Shown one piece after another: positions 25,868 to 34,848 of a DNA stretch of 64,000 bases. The position numbers and the translations under genes are program-made. The notes under the pieces were generated by a model. It was not told the DNA's origin. It saw only the letters and a list, made by a program, of their open reading frames with translations, and did not search any database. The stretch's first letter is position 1. Each line of letters opens with the position of its first letter. Source of the stretch: Agromyces cavernae (GTDB lineage Bacteria > Actinomycetota > Actinomycetes > Actinomycetales > Microbacteriaceae); contig NZ_JAJNMP010000001.1 in assembly GCF_021044935.1 (NCBI RefSeq), positions 930,001 through 994,000 of the forward strand, in the 5' to 3' direction.

Positions 25868-25915
25868 GAAGCCGGCCGGCATCACGCACCCGAATCCGCG
25901 TTGCCGGCCGGCTTC
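25868..25915. repeat. Perfect 14-bp inverted repeat with 20-nt loop
   Basis: GAAGCCGGCCGGCA (25868-25881) pairs with TGCCGGCCGGCTTC (25902-25915). The arms are perfect, GC-rich, and contain nested GCCGGC palindromes. Confidence 0.8.
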
Positions 25916-25921
25916 CCCCTT

Positions 25922-25951
25922 CGAATGCGATCGGACCGAATGCGATCGGAC
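25922..25951. repeat. 15-bp perfect tandem duplication
   Basis: CGAATGCGATCGGAC occurs twice head to tail with no spacer. It immediately follows the inverted repeat at 25868-25915. Confidence 0.85.
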
Positions 25952-25969
25952 CGGGTCTTCTTCGAGATT

Positions 25970-26055
25970 CGCCCCGCACGACTGAGGCGGGCGGTGCTCA
26001 CGAACCACGCCCCGCACGACTGAGGCGGGCGGTGCCCGCGCACCACCCGCCTCAG
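25970..26055. repeat. 28-bp direct repeats with an inverted third arm (terminator of the beta-helix gene)
   Basis: Identical 28-bp copies at 25970-25997 and 26008-26035 (period 38). The second copy's CTGAGGCGGGCGGTG (26020-26034) pairs with CACCACCCGCCTCAG (26041-26055), one mismatch, 6-nt loop. That hairpin ends 22 bp from the stop of the minus-strand gene at 26077, a good terminator position; the first direct copy could pair with the same arm. Confidence 0.7.
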
Positions 26056-26076
26056 CGGCTCCGCCCGAGGTGCCGA

Positions 26077-29000
26077 CTACATCGGCCCGGCCTTCCGTTC
26101 GAGTTCGAGGGTTCGATCCGACTCGGTGTTGCCCGCCGCGTCGATCGCCCGGTACGTGATCGTCGTCGCGCCCTTGGCGGCCTGGATCGGTCCGGTGTAC
26201 GTCTGGAACGCGCCTTCGCCGATGCGGTACTCGATCCGGCTGAGGCCCGACGTGGCGTCCGTCGCCGTGAGCGTGACAACCCGCTTCTTCGTGTCGACCC
26301 TCGCGGTGGTGTTGGGGTCGACGGTGTCACGGAGGACGATGATGGTCGTTTCCTCGGAGACGTTGCCCGCGGCGTCGGTGGCGCGCGCCGTGACCGTCGT
26401 CGTGCCGTCGGTCGCGATCGCGAGCGGCTCCGTGTAGGGCTGCCAACCTGAGCCGGTCGAGATCTCGAGCGACGGCGCCTCGTCGACATCGTCGGTTGCG
26501 GTCGCCGTGACGGCCACCCCACCCGTGAACCAGCCGCTCTCGGGCATTTCGGGGGAGGTCGTGAGCGCGACTTGCGGAGCACCGGTGTCGGGGACGACGG
26601 GATGGGTCCGGAACGCGTCGACGATCATGTAGCTGCCGGACTTCATCGTGCCGGTGATGGTGTGGACACCGGGAGCCAGGTCGCTGATCGAGAGCACCGT
26701 CTGCTGGTGCAGGCGGGTCGGGTTCGCGAACGACTGGGTCTTCCTGAACTCGCCGTCGATGCTGATGTCGACATCTCCGAGGTCGCTGTTGATCTGCGAC
26801 ACGACATCGATGCCGGTGCCGTGGAAGGTCAGCTCCCACGAGTCGCCGAGGCTCTGCGTCGCGTCGATGTCGTCGAGCCAGGCGCCGCCGCCGCCGCGCG
26901 CCGCGTCGCGCCAGAGCCACGTCTCCCGGGTCGGCGACGCCGCCGTCCGGTAGACGACGCCTGACGTGTTGTTGAGCAACTCCGGCTCGGTCGGCTTCGT
27001 GAGAGTGACGGTGACGTCGGTCGAGGCTCGACGGACGCCGAGCGTGATCGGCTCGCCCGCCGCCAGCGCGTTGTACGCCTGCCAGAACGAGTTGCGCTGC
27101 TCGGTGACCTCGGTGCCGTTGATGGTGCGCACGAGGTCGTCGGTGCGCAGGCCCGAGGCCGCGGCGACGCTGCCGTCGGGCACGGTGACGAACTTCACGC
27201 CCTTGTAGTCGCTGATCGCGTACGACGACTGCTCGGCCGTCGTGGTGATGTTCGCGATGCTTCCGCCCCAGAGCTGCTCGACGTACTTGCGCCGGGCGAG
27301 CTCGATCGGGTCAGGACCGGTCGTGCCGGTCGGCAGCACCGCCTCGGGCGGCAGCGCGCCGCCCGGCGCGCCGAAGCCCGTCATCGGGATGTTCTCGTAT
27401 CCGAGCGCGAGTGCGGGCGAGGCGCTGCCGACCACGAAGTCGTAGTCGCCGGCCGGGTCGGCGCTCGTGAATGCCGGGTCGCCGACGACGGAGTCGCGGT
27501 CGAGCCCCGCGGCGTACCAGCTCGTCGCCGTGTTGAGCGACGTCCCGTCGACCGAGAGCTTCTCGGTGACGCCGCCGCGCGGCCGGATGTCGATCGCGGC
27601 GCCGGCGTTCCAGAAGAGGTTCTTGCCGATCGCGTACTGCGCGCGGGTCGGATCGTTGAGCACATTGTCGTAGGGGAGTCGCCCGAGCGTGATGTTGCGG
27701 TCGATCTCGTCACCGCCGGGCATGTAGCTCACCTGCTCGTAGGTCGAGCCGTCGAGGATGAGGTTGTTGCGCAGCGTACGGTCGAAGCCGTCTCGCAGCT
27801 TGACGCCACCCTTCAGCAGCACATTGTTCGTCATGACGAAGTTCGACGACCCGTCGTCGAGGTCGATGGCCCAGTCGCCGTCGTGCCAGAAGCGGTTGTG
27901 GTCGATCGTGATCGGCTCGACCGTGTCGAGCTTCATCATCTCGCGTGCCTGCTCGGCGGTGAGCGTACCGCCCGTGTTGCCCATGAATTCGACGCCGTCG
28001 GCGAGGCTCGCGAACGCGTTGTTCGCCGCGCCCGTCTTCCAGAAGCGGCTGCGACCCCACGCGTTGATCGAGCCGTTGTCGCCGGTCTCGCGCACGCAGT
28101 CGAAGATGTCGTTGTCCTGGATGAGGTGCCCGCCCCACGTGGTGTCGGAGAAGTTCAGGCAGGCGCGCGGGCTGTCCGAGAGCGAGTTGCCGCGCACGGT
28201 GACGTCGAGCGCCATCGAGATGTTGACCGAGGAGGTCTGCTTCTCGTACCGCCCGTTGTTGCGCATGACGTTGCCCTGGATGAGCACGTCACGCGGGTAA
28301 TCCTCGGTCTTGGGTCCGGCGCCGAGGTCGGTGATGCGCGGAGTAGTGAAGTAGTTGCCGGCGTAGTCGCGGACGGCGGAGGGCGACCCGACGACGTGCA
28401 CGTCGGTGGCGCCGTTGTTCTCGAACCGGCTCGCCGTGATCTTCGTCCCGCTGTTGTAGCCGTCGAGGAAGATGCCGTTGCCTCCGAGGTCGGTGAACGA
28501 GGTGGCCGTGAACGCCACGTCCCGGCTGTTCTTCACGGTGGCCGCGCCCTTGCGGACGACCGACCAGTCGCCCCGTGAGAGGCCCTCGAACGTGCTGTTG
28601 AAGAGGGTGCGGTGGGTGCGCTCGAACGCGAGGTTCTCGAAGGCGATGTCATGGATCGGGTCGCCCGGCGCTGCGCCGGTGAGGGTCACGAGCTCGTCGA
28701 GCTCGCCGACCTCGACGGTCGCGGTGGCGAGGTCGAGGCCCACGGCGGGCTTCAGGTAGAGCTTGTTCGCCTCGCGGTCGAGGAACCACTCGTTTGCAGC
28801 GTCGAGCTCCTCGCGGATGTTCTCGACCATGACTGCGCCGCCGTTCATCGGCAGCCCGGAGCCGCAGTCCTGCGGGCGATTGTTGTCGCCGACGAAATCG
28901 ACCGAGAGCGCGCCGGCGCTGCGCCCCGTGATCGTGAAGGACACGCTGCCCCAGTCGTGGCAATGCATCGCGCGCACATAGCCGGTCGTCGGATTCGACC

Positions 29001-29592
29001 AGTCGGCCGAGCGTGAGTTCAGCGTCGCCATCGTGGTCGTGCCTTCGAGGCGCTTGGCGCTGTCGTTCCAGTTCGGGTAGCGGGCCATCACCTGCCGGGC
29101 GTCGTCGATGAAGAGTTCGTCGAAGTCGATGCCTGCGGGGACATCGGTCACCATCACGCTCGGGTCGTCTGCCCACGGCGTCCAGGCGCCGGTGAGCAGG
29201 CGGCCGCCGTTGAGCGTGGCGCCGTCGCCGGCGCCGACCCAGCGGACCGGGGCGTCCGCCGTGCCCGAGTCGGCGTTCGTGAGTTCGAGGGTGGAGTCGA
29301 GGTAGTACTCGCCCTCGGCGAGCTGCACCGTGACGGGCGCGCCGCCGGGAAGCGCGTCGCGGACGAGCTGCTGGGCCTTGCCCAGCGTCTTCACCGGCGC
29401 CGAGGCCGAGGCGCCGTCATTACCGTCGCTGCCGTTCGGGGCGACATAGACGGTGACGCCTTCAGCTCCGTGCGCGGGCAGTGCGGTGAACGTGGACAGG
29501 GCGAGCGCGGCGAGGCCCGCACCGGCGATCATCCGGAGGAGGTGGCGTGGTCGATGGACCTCGCCGATCTCGGAGGCGACCTGGTAAGCCAA
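26077..29592 (-). CDS. Secreted right-handed beta-helix protein with PDZ and Ig-like domains, probable glycan-active enzyme
   Basis: 1171 residues. A TTG start at 29592 is chosen because AAAGGAG stands 5 bases before it. A signal peptide follows (HLLRMIAGAGLAALALSTFTALPAHG). TVYVAPNGSDGNDG and APVKTLGKAQQLVRD open a parallel beta-helix of the kind found in GH141-like glycosidases and pectate-lyase-fold proteins, with N-rich helix coils to about 730. A PDZ domain follows at about 795-880 (VTVPDGSVAAASGLRTDDLV, RTINGTEV), then a carbohydrate-binding-like beta sandwich (877-1007; GTGIDVVSQI, DLAPGVHTITG) and two Ig/OmpL47-like modules (1010-1170; ATDAAGNVSEET, AIDAAGNTESDR). No LPXTG anchor. Probably cleaves a plant or microbial polysaccharide; the catalytic residues cannot be named. 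Confidence 0.85.
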   Translation of the reverse strand: MAYQVASEIGEVHRPRHLLRMIAGAGLAALALSTFTALPAHGAEGVTVYVAPNGSDGNDGASASAPVKTLGKAQQLVRDALPGGAPVTVQLAEGEYYLDSTLELTNADSGTADAPVRWVGAGDGATLNGGRLLTGAWTPWADDPSVMVTDVPAGIDFDELFIDDARQVMARYPNWNDSAKRLEGTTTMATLNSRSADWSNPTTGYVRAMHCHDWGSVSFTITGRSAGALSVDFVGDNNRPQDCGSGLPMNGGAVMVENIREELDAANEWFLDREANKLYLKPAVGLDLATATVEVGELDELVTLTGAAPGDPIHDIAFENLAFERTHRTLFNSTFEGLSRGDWSVVRKGAATVKNSRDVAFTATSFTDLGGNGIFLDGYNSGTKITASRFENNGATDVHVVGSPSAVRDYAGNYFTTPRITDLGAGPKTEDYPRDVLIQGNVMRNNGRYEKQTSSVNISMALDVTVRGNSLSDSPRACLNFSDTTWGGHLIQDNDIFDCVRETGDNGSINAWGRSRFWKTGAANNAFASLADGVEFMGNTGGTLTAEQAREMMKLDTVEPITIDHNRFWHDGDWAIDLDDGSSNFVMTNNVLLKGGVKLRDGFDRTLRNNLILDGSTYEQVSYMPGGDEIDRNITLGRLPYDNVLNDPTRAQYAIGKNLFWNAGAAIDIRPRGGVTEKLSVDGTSLNTATSWYAAGLDRDSVVGDPAFTSADPAGDYDFVVGSASPALALGYENIPMTGFGAPGGALPPEAVLPTGTTGPDPIELARRKYVEQLWGGSIANITTTAEQSSYAISDYKGVKFVTVPDGSVAAASGLRTDDLVRTINGTEVTEQRNSFWQAYNALAAGEPITLGVRRASTDVTVTLTKPTEPELLNNTSGVVYRTAASPTRETWLWRDAARGGGGAWLDDIDATQSLGDSWELTFHGTGIDVVSQINSDLGDVDISIDGEFRKTQSFANPTRLHQQTVLSISDLAPGVHTITGTMKSGSYMIVDAFRTHPVVPDTGAPQVALTTSPEMPESGWFTGGVAVTATATDDVDEAPSLEISTGSGWQPYTEPLAIATDGTTTVTARATDAAGNVSEETTIIVLRDTVDPNTTARVDTKKRVVTLTATDATSGLSRIEYRIGEGAFQTYTGPIQAAKGATTITYRAIDAAGNTESDRTLELERKAGPM

Positions 29593-29660
29593 TGGAACTC
29601 CTTTGTTCGAGGTGTGTCGAGCGGCCGAGAATCGCTTAAACATCCGATCTCTCGTCCCTC

Positions 29661-29689
29661 AAGGTAGGGGCCAAGTCGCGATCGGTCAA
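29661..29689 (-). promoter_or_regulatory. Candidate promoter of the beta-helix gene
   Basis: On the minus strand TTGACC (29684-29689) and TACCTT (29661-29666) are separated by 17 bp, about 70 bp before the TTG start. AT-richer sequence follows (TTTAAGCG), a possible regulator site. Confidence 0.45.
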
Positions 29690-29794
29690 CACTTTCCGTG
29701 CGGCACTTCTCGCAAACCTCCGATGTCATCGGCGTCCGAGGGTCGCCGGCTGGCCGTGCGCCGCCGGCGACTGCGCGCGTGACAGACTCGACGG

Positions 29795-32470
29795 ATGACC
29801 CTGCCCCTCCTCGATCGCGTGCCACGCCCGTTCGACGCCGACGCGATGTACGACGCCTTCGTCGAGTGGTCGGCCGATCGGGGGCTCGAGCTCTACCCCG
29901 CTCAGGATGAGGCGATCATCGAGATCGTCTCGGGCGCCAACGTGATCCTCTCGACCCCCACGGGCACCGGAAAGTCCCTCGTCGCGGTGGCCGCGCACGC
30001 GGCATCCGTCGCCCAGGGCGGCCGCTCGTACTACACGGCGCCCATCAAGGCGCTCGTGAGCGAGAAGTTCTTCCAGCTCGTCGAGATCTTCGGCGCGCAG
30101 AACGTGGGCATGGTCACGGGCGACAGTTCGGTGAACGCCGACGCCCCCATCATCTGCTGCACCGCCGAGATCTTGGCGAACCTCGCGCTGCGGCACGGGC
30201 CCGACGCGGCGGTCGACCAGGTCGTCATGGACGAGTTCCACTTCTACGGCGACACCGATCGCGGGTGGGCCTGGCAGGTCCCGCTCATCACGCTCTCGCG
30301 CGCGCAGTTCATCCTCATGTCGGCCACCCTCGGCGACGTCACCGACATCGCCGAGGATCTCACCCGGCGCACGGGTCGCGACACCGCGCAGGTCACGGGT
30401 GTCGAGCGGCCCGTGCCGCTGCACTTCTCGTACGCGAAGACCCCGGTGCAGGAGACCGTCGAGGAGCTGCTCGAGACCCGGCAGGCACCCGTGTACATCG
30501 TGCACTTCTCGCAGGCGGCCGCGATGGAGCGTGCGCAGGCGCTGTCGTCGATCCGGGTCGTGACCCGCGAGCAGCGCGACGAGATCGCCGAGGCGATCGG
30601 CGGGTTCCGGTTCACGACGGCGTTCGGCAAGACCCTGTCGCGCCTCGTGCGGGCGGGCATCGGCGTGCACCACGCCGGCATGCTGCCGCGGTACCGGCGG
30701 CTCGTCGAGACGCTCGCGCAGCGTGGACTGCTGCGGGTCATCTGCGGTACCGACACGCTCGGCGTCGGCATCAACGTCCCGATCCGCACGGTGCTCATCA
30801 CGGCGCTGTCGAAATACGACGGGCAGCGGATGCGTCAGCTCAGCGCTCGCGAATTCCACCAGATCGCCGGGCGGGCCGGACGAGCCGGCTACGACACGGC
30901 CGGCACCGTCGTGGTGCTCGCGCCCGACCACGAGATCGAGAACGAGGTCGCGCTGCGCAAGGCCGGCGACGACCCGAAGAAGCTCAAGAAGGTCGTGCGC
31001 AAGAAGGCTCCCGCCGGCTTCGTGAACTGGAGCGCCGTCTCGTTCGAGCGGCTCGTCGAGGCCCAGCCCGAACCGCTCGCGCCGCACCTGCAGCTCACTG
31101 CGGCGATGCTCATCAACGTGATCGCCCGCGGGGGAGACGTCGTCGGCGACATCCGCTCGCTCGTCTTCGACAACCACGAGCCGCGCGCCCGGCGGTTCGA
31201 GCTGGCCCGGCGCGCGCTCGACATCTTCCGCACCCTCCGCGACGCGGGCGTCGTGGTGATCGCGCCGCTCGCCTCGTCCGCCAATCCCCTCATGCCGCCG
31301 AATGTTTCCGTTTCCACCGACGGTGCCCGCGGTACTGGAGACACCGGGTCGGAACGGAAACATTCGGCGAATGGCGGCGGCGGCGAGGGCCGCGGCGGGG
31401 CGACGACGAGGCCGGGGCTCGGCGTCGAGATCAGGCTCACCGTCGACCTGCAGCCGAACTTCGCCCTCAACCAGCCGTTGTCGCCGTTCGCGCTCGCCGC
31501 GATCGAACTGCTCGACCCCGACGAGGCGCCGGGCACGCCCGGGGTCGGCACGGGGCACTACGCGCTCGACGTCGTGTCGATCATCGAGTCGACGCTCGAC
31601 GACCCGCGGCCGATCCTCTCGCAGCAGCAGTACAAGGCCCGCGGCGAGGCGGTCGCGGTGATGAAGCAGGACGGCGTCGAGTACGAGCAGCGCATGGAGG
31701 CACTCGAAGAGGTCACCTGGCCGAAGCCGCTCGACGAGTTGCTCGCCCAGTCGTTCGAGACGTTCGCGTCGAGCCAGCCGTGGGTGCGCGACTTCGAGCT
31801 CAGCCCCAAGGCGGTCGTGCGCGACATGTTCGAGCGCAGCATGTCGTTCGGCGAGTACGTCTCGTTCTATCAGCTCGCGCGAAGCGAGGGACTCGTGCTG
31901 CGGTATCTCTCGGACGCCTTCCGCGCGGTGCGGCAGACCGTGCCCGCGGAGGCGAAGAACGAGGAGCTGCTCGACCTGATCGAGTGGCTCGGCGAACTCG
32001 TGCGCCAGGTCGACTCGAGTCTCGTCGACGAGTGGGCCGAGCTCATCGACCCCGCGTCGCACCTGCCCGAAGACGAAGCTGCGGTCGTGCCGCCGGACCC
32101 GCCGAGCGTCGTGACCAATCGCCGTGCGTTCACGGTGCTGGTGCGCAACGAGCTGTTCCGCCGGGTGCAGCTCGCGGCGCTCGAGCGCGATGAGGAGCTC
32201 GCCGAACTCGACCCCGACATCGACTGGCCCGACGCGCTCGACCGGTATTACGACGAGCACGACGAGATCGGCGTCGGGCCGGCGGCCCGGTCGCCGCAAC
32301 TCGTCGCGATCGACGAGACGGATGCCGCTGCCGGCGTCTGGCGCGTCGAGCAGACGATCGACGACCCGGCGGGTGATCGCGATTGGCGCATCCGCGCCGA
32401 GGTCGACCTCGAGGCATCGGCCGAGCAGGGCACCGCGGTGGTGCGCGTCGTCGAGGTCGTGCGGCTCTGA
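29795..32470 (+). CDS. DEAD/DEAH-box helicase, Ski2/Mtr4-like with DUF3516
   Basis: 891 residues. Motif I STPTGTGKSLVA (about 53-64), Ia YTAPIKALVSEKF, II MDEFHFYGD, III LMSATLGD, V GTDTLGVGINVP and VI REFHQIAGRAGRAG, then the actinobacterial DUF3516 C-terminal region. Probably unwinds RNA or DNA in an ATP-dependent way; exact duty unknown. Residues about 501-525 are encoded by a 74-bp inverted-repeat element (31296-31369), followed by a Gly-rich patch, in the linker between the helicase core and DUF3516. The frame is kept. Downstream gene is unrelated. Confidence 0.92.
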   Translation: MTLPLLDRVPRPFDADAMYDAFVEWSADRGLELYPAQDEAIIEIVSGANVILSTPTGTGKSLVAVAAHAASVAQGGRSYYTAPIKALVSEKFFQLVEIFGAQNVGMVTGDSSVNADAPIICCTAEILANLALRHGPDAAVDQVVMDEFHFYGDTDRGWAWQVPLITLSRAQFILMSATLGDVTDIAEDLTRRTGRDTAQVTGVERPVPLHFSYAKTPVQETVEELLETRQAPVYIVHFSQAAAMERAQALSSIRVVTREQRDEIAEAIGGFRFTTAFGKTLSRLVRAGIGVHHAGMLPRYRRLVETLAQRGLLRVICGTDTLGVGINVPIRTVLITALSKYDGQRMRQLSAREFHQIAGRAGRAGYDTAGTVVVLAPDHEIENEVALRKAGDDPKKLKKVVRKKAPAGFVNWSAVSFERLVEAQPEPLAPHLQLTAAMLINVIARGGDVVGDIRSLVFDNHEPRARRFELARRALDIFRTLRDAGVVVIAPLASSANPLMPPNVSVSTDGARGTGDTGSERKHSANGGGGEGRGGATTRPGLGVEIRLTVDLQPNFALNQPLSPFALAAIELLDPDEAPGTPGVGTGHYALDVVSIIESTLDDPRPILSQQQYKARGEAVAVMKQDGVEYEQRMEALEEVTWPKPLDELLAQSFETFASSQPWVRDFELSPKAVVRDMFERSMSFGEYVSFYQLARSEGLVLRYLSDAFRAVRQTVPAEAKNEELLDLIEWLGELVRQVDSSLVDEWAELIDPASHLPEDEAAVVPPDPPSVVTNRRAFTVLVRNELFRRVQLAALERDEELAELDPDIDWPDALDRYYDEHDEIGVGPAARSPQLVAIDETDAAAGVWRVEQTIDDPAGDRDWRIRAEVDLEASAEQGTAVVRVVEVVRL
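31296..31369. repeat. Inverted-repeat element, GTTTCCGTT family (copy 2), inside the helicase gene
   Basis: Perfect 15-bp arms CGCCGAATGTTTCCG (31296-31310) and CGGAAACATTCGGCG (31355-31369). The inner sequence aligns with 5554-5627. It is translated in the helicase as a Ser/Thr/Gly-rich loop. Confidence 0.85.
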
Positions 32471-32550
32471 CGTGCGGCTCGGCCCTGCTGGGCGCATTCG
32501 TGCGCATTCGCGCGGTCTGACCGGGCATTCGTGCTCATATGAGCGGTGCC

Positions 32551-32568
32551 GGATGAATCTCGGGTAAC
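32551..32568 (+). promoter_or_regulatory. Degenerate Pho-box-like sequence upstream of the 5'-nucleotidase
   Basis: GGATGAATCTCGGGTAAC closely resembles the plus-strand view of the phoX box (GGTGAACCTCGGGTGAAC), with one base missing and three changes. It stands 148 bp before the start, in reverse orientation. The rest of 32471-32715 shows only short CGCATTCG repeats and no gene. Confidence 0.3.
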
Positions 32569-32715
32569 GACCCGACAAGCAATGCGCATTACCCCCTTGG
32601 CAGGGTCGAACCGCGAACGTAGGCTGCGAGGGTCACCTGCACTCCGTGCCGGGGACGCAGGGCCGGGGAATGCGAATCCGACGCTCCTCGGGCGACTCGC
32701 AGAGGAGATCACGGG

Positions 32716-34716
32716 ATGCAGTCACATTCCAATGGCGCGGGCGTCCGCGCCAGGGGGACCACACGTTCACACCGGCGGATCGTCGCCGGCACGCTCGCCA
32801 CAGCCACGGCCGTCGGGCTGACGCTGGGTGCGATGGCACCGGCGCAGGCCGTGCCGTCGCCGAAGGGCCAAGAGGCGCGCAGCGTCGACATCAACCTCGT
32901 CACCGTCAACGACTTCCACGGCCGCATCGAGCAGGCCGGCACCGCCGGCGGCATCGCCCGCCTCGGGAGCGCCGTCGACTCGTTCCGTGCCGCGAACCCG
33001 AACACGGTGTTCGCCGCCGCCGGCGACCTGATCGGCGCATCGACGTTCACGTCGTTCATCCAGCAGGACGTGCCCACGATCGAGACCCTCAACGCAGCGG
33101 GACTCGACGTGAGCTCGGTCGGCAACCACGAGTTCGACAAGGGCTTCGCCGACCTCACCGATCGCGTGATGCCGCTCGCCGATTGGGAGTACCTCGGCGC
33201 GAACATCTACCACAAGGACACCACCGACCCGGCCCTGCCCGAGTATTGGCTGCAGAAGTTCCAGGGCGTGACCATCGGGTTCGTCGGCGCGGTCACCGAC
33301 GAGCTGCCCTCGCTCGTGAGCCCCACGGGCATCGAGGACATCTCGGTCGGTTCGCCGGTCGAGGCCGCGAACCGCGTCGCCGATCAGCTCAGCGACGGCA
33401 AGAAGGGCAACGGCGAGGCCGACATCGTCATCATGCTCGTGCACGAGGGCGCCGCGACGACCGACATCGCGTCGGCGACCGATCCGACGACGCGCTTCGG
33501 CGACATCGTCCTCAACGCGAACGACAACATCGACGCGATCGTCTCGGGCCACACGCACCTTCCGTACAACCACGTGATCGAGGGCCGACCGGTCATCTCG
33601 AGTGGCCAGTACGGCGAGCGGTTCAGCAACATGGAGATCAGCTACGACCGTGCGACCGGCTCCATCACGAAGATGGAGAACACGCTCTACACGATGGCCA
33701 CCGCGTTCGATGCGAACGGCAACCCGACGGCCTGGCTGTTCGAGCCCGATCCCGAGATCGTGCCGATCGTGACCGAGGCCACCGAGGTCGCCAACGAACT
33801 CGGCAACGTGGTGATCGGCACGACGACCGCGGCCTTCAACCGAGCCCAGCGGCCGGGCACCGTGAACGGCCAGCCCGCCCTCGTCGAGAACCGCGGTGGT
33901 GAGTCGACGCTCGGCAACTTCGTCGCCGACGTGCAGCTGTGGGCGCTCGAGGTCGACGGCACCCGTGACGTCGACATCACGTTCATGAACCCCGGTGGGC
34001 TCCGAGCCGACATCAATGCCGGTGAGACGACGTATCGCGAGGCGGCGAACGTGCAGTCGTTCGCGAACACGCTCGTGACGCTCGACCTCACCGGTGCGCA
34101 GATCAAGCAGATTCTCGAGGAGCAGTGGCAGCCCGTCGGCGCGTCGCGTCCGTTCCTGCGGCTCGGCGTCAACGAGGGGTTCACGTACACGTACGACCCG
34201 AACGCCCCCGAGGATGCGCGCATCACCGAGATGTTCCTCGACGGTGCGCCGGTCGACCTCGCGGCGACGTACACCGTGGGCGCCAACTCGTTCCTGGCGG
34301 GCGGCGGTGACAACTTCGTCACCTTCCGCGACGGCGTGAACAAGGCCGACAGTGGCAAGATCGACCTCGAGGCGATGGTCGACTACTTCGAGGCGTTCGG
34401 CACCGCATCGCCCGACTACGCTCAGCGCGCGGTCGGGGTCGACGTCGTGAGCGTCGCGGGCGGCCAGGCGACGGTCAACCTCTCGTCGCTCGACTTCAGC
34501 ACGGCGGCCGACACGAAGGCCGGAACCGTCACGGTTTCGCTCGACGGGTTCAGCACCAGCGCCGCGGTCGACGCTTCGTTCCCCACACCGAACACCTTCG
34601 ATGAGATCGGCCGGGCGACGGTGACGTTCGCCATTCCCGCGGGCGCCACCGCGCAGTCGCGCTTCGTGATCACGACGCCGACCGGCACGACGAGCTCGTT
34701 CACGCTTCCGCTGTGA
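32716..34716 (+). CDS. Secreted 5'-nucleotidase / metallophosphatase (UshA/YhcR type)
   Basis: 666 residues. A Sec-type signal (about 1-46, RRIVAGTLATATAVGLTLG, APAQA cleavage) leads to the metallophosphatase domain: TVNDFHGRIEQ, FAAAGDLIGASTF, SVGNHEFDKG, MLVHEGA and SGHTHLPYN supply the di-metal ligands. The nucleotide-specificity domain follows with NRGGESTLGNFVADV, MNPGGLRADI and GANSFLAGGGDNF. A C-terminal 90-residue Thr/Val-rich extension has no anchor. It releases phosphate and nucleosides outside the cell, so with PhoX it forms a phosphate-scavenging set. A strong terminator follows. Confidence 0.95.
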   Translation: MQSHSNGAGVRARGTTRSHRRIVAGTLATATAVGLTLGAMAPAQAVPSPKGQEARSVDINLVTVNDFHGRIEQAGTAGGIARLGSAVDSFRAANPNTVFAAAGDLIGASTFTSFIQQDVPTIETLNAAGLDVSSVGNHEFDKGFADLTDRVMPLADWEYLGANIYHKDTTDPALPEYWLQKFQGVTIGFVGAVTDELPSLVSPTGIEDISVGSPVEAANRVADQLSDGKKGNGEADIVIMLVHEGAATTDIASATDPTTRFGDIVLNANDNIDAIVSGHTHLPYNHVIEGRPVISSGQYGERFSNMEISYDRATGSITKMENTLYTMATAFDANGNPTAWLFEPDPEIVPIVTEATEVANELGNVVIGTTTAAFNRAQRPGTVNGQPALVENRGGESTLGNFVADVQLWALEVDGTRDVDITFMNPGGLRADINAGETTYREAANVQSFANTLVTLDLTGAQIKQILEEQWQPVGASRPFLRLGVNEGFTYTYDPNAPEDARITEMFLDGAPVDLAATYTVGANSFLAGGGDNFVTFRDGVNKADSGKIDLEAMVDYFEAFGTASPDYAQRAVGVDVVSVAGGQATVNLSSLDFSTAADTKAGTVTVSLDGFSTSAAVDASFPTPNTFDEIGRATVTFAIPAGATAQSRFVITTPTGTTSSFTLPL

Positions 34717-34736
34717 GCTGAGTCTCGACCATACGA

Positions 34737-34768
34737 GAACGGCCCCCGACGTGAGTCGGGGGCCGTTC
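34737..34768 (+). terminator. Terminator of the 5'-nucleotidase gene
   Basis: Perfect 14-bp stem GAACGGCCCCCGAC / GTCGGGGGCCGTTC with loop GTGA, 20 bp after the stop, followed by CCCCTT. Confidence 0.88.
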
Positions 34769-34848
34769 CCCTTGACGCCGGCCGCTGAGGGTGAGGTGCC
34801 CGCCCCAGACGGTGGCCGAATCGTCCACCGGTCGCCTAGGCTTCCCCT

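Larger units (their letters stand above)
25678..26076. other. Repeat-rich intergenic region, no gene
   Basis: These 399 bases hold three separate repeat structures (listed on their own) plus the minus-strand promoter region of the hydrolase gene. I see no open frame with credible protein character. Confidence 0.6.

Noticed and set aside
25970-26055. Possible CRISPR array
   Set aside because: Only two direct copies with a 10-bp spacer, a hairpin-forming inverted third arm and no cas genes.
29726-32578. Minus-strand open frame of 950 residues opposite the helicase
   Set aside because: Arg/Asp/Val/Leu-rich mirror of the helicase gene with no motif.
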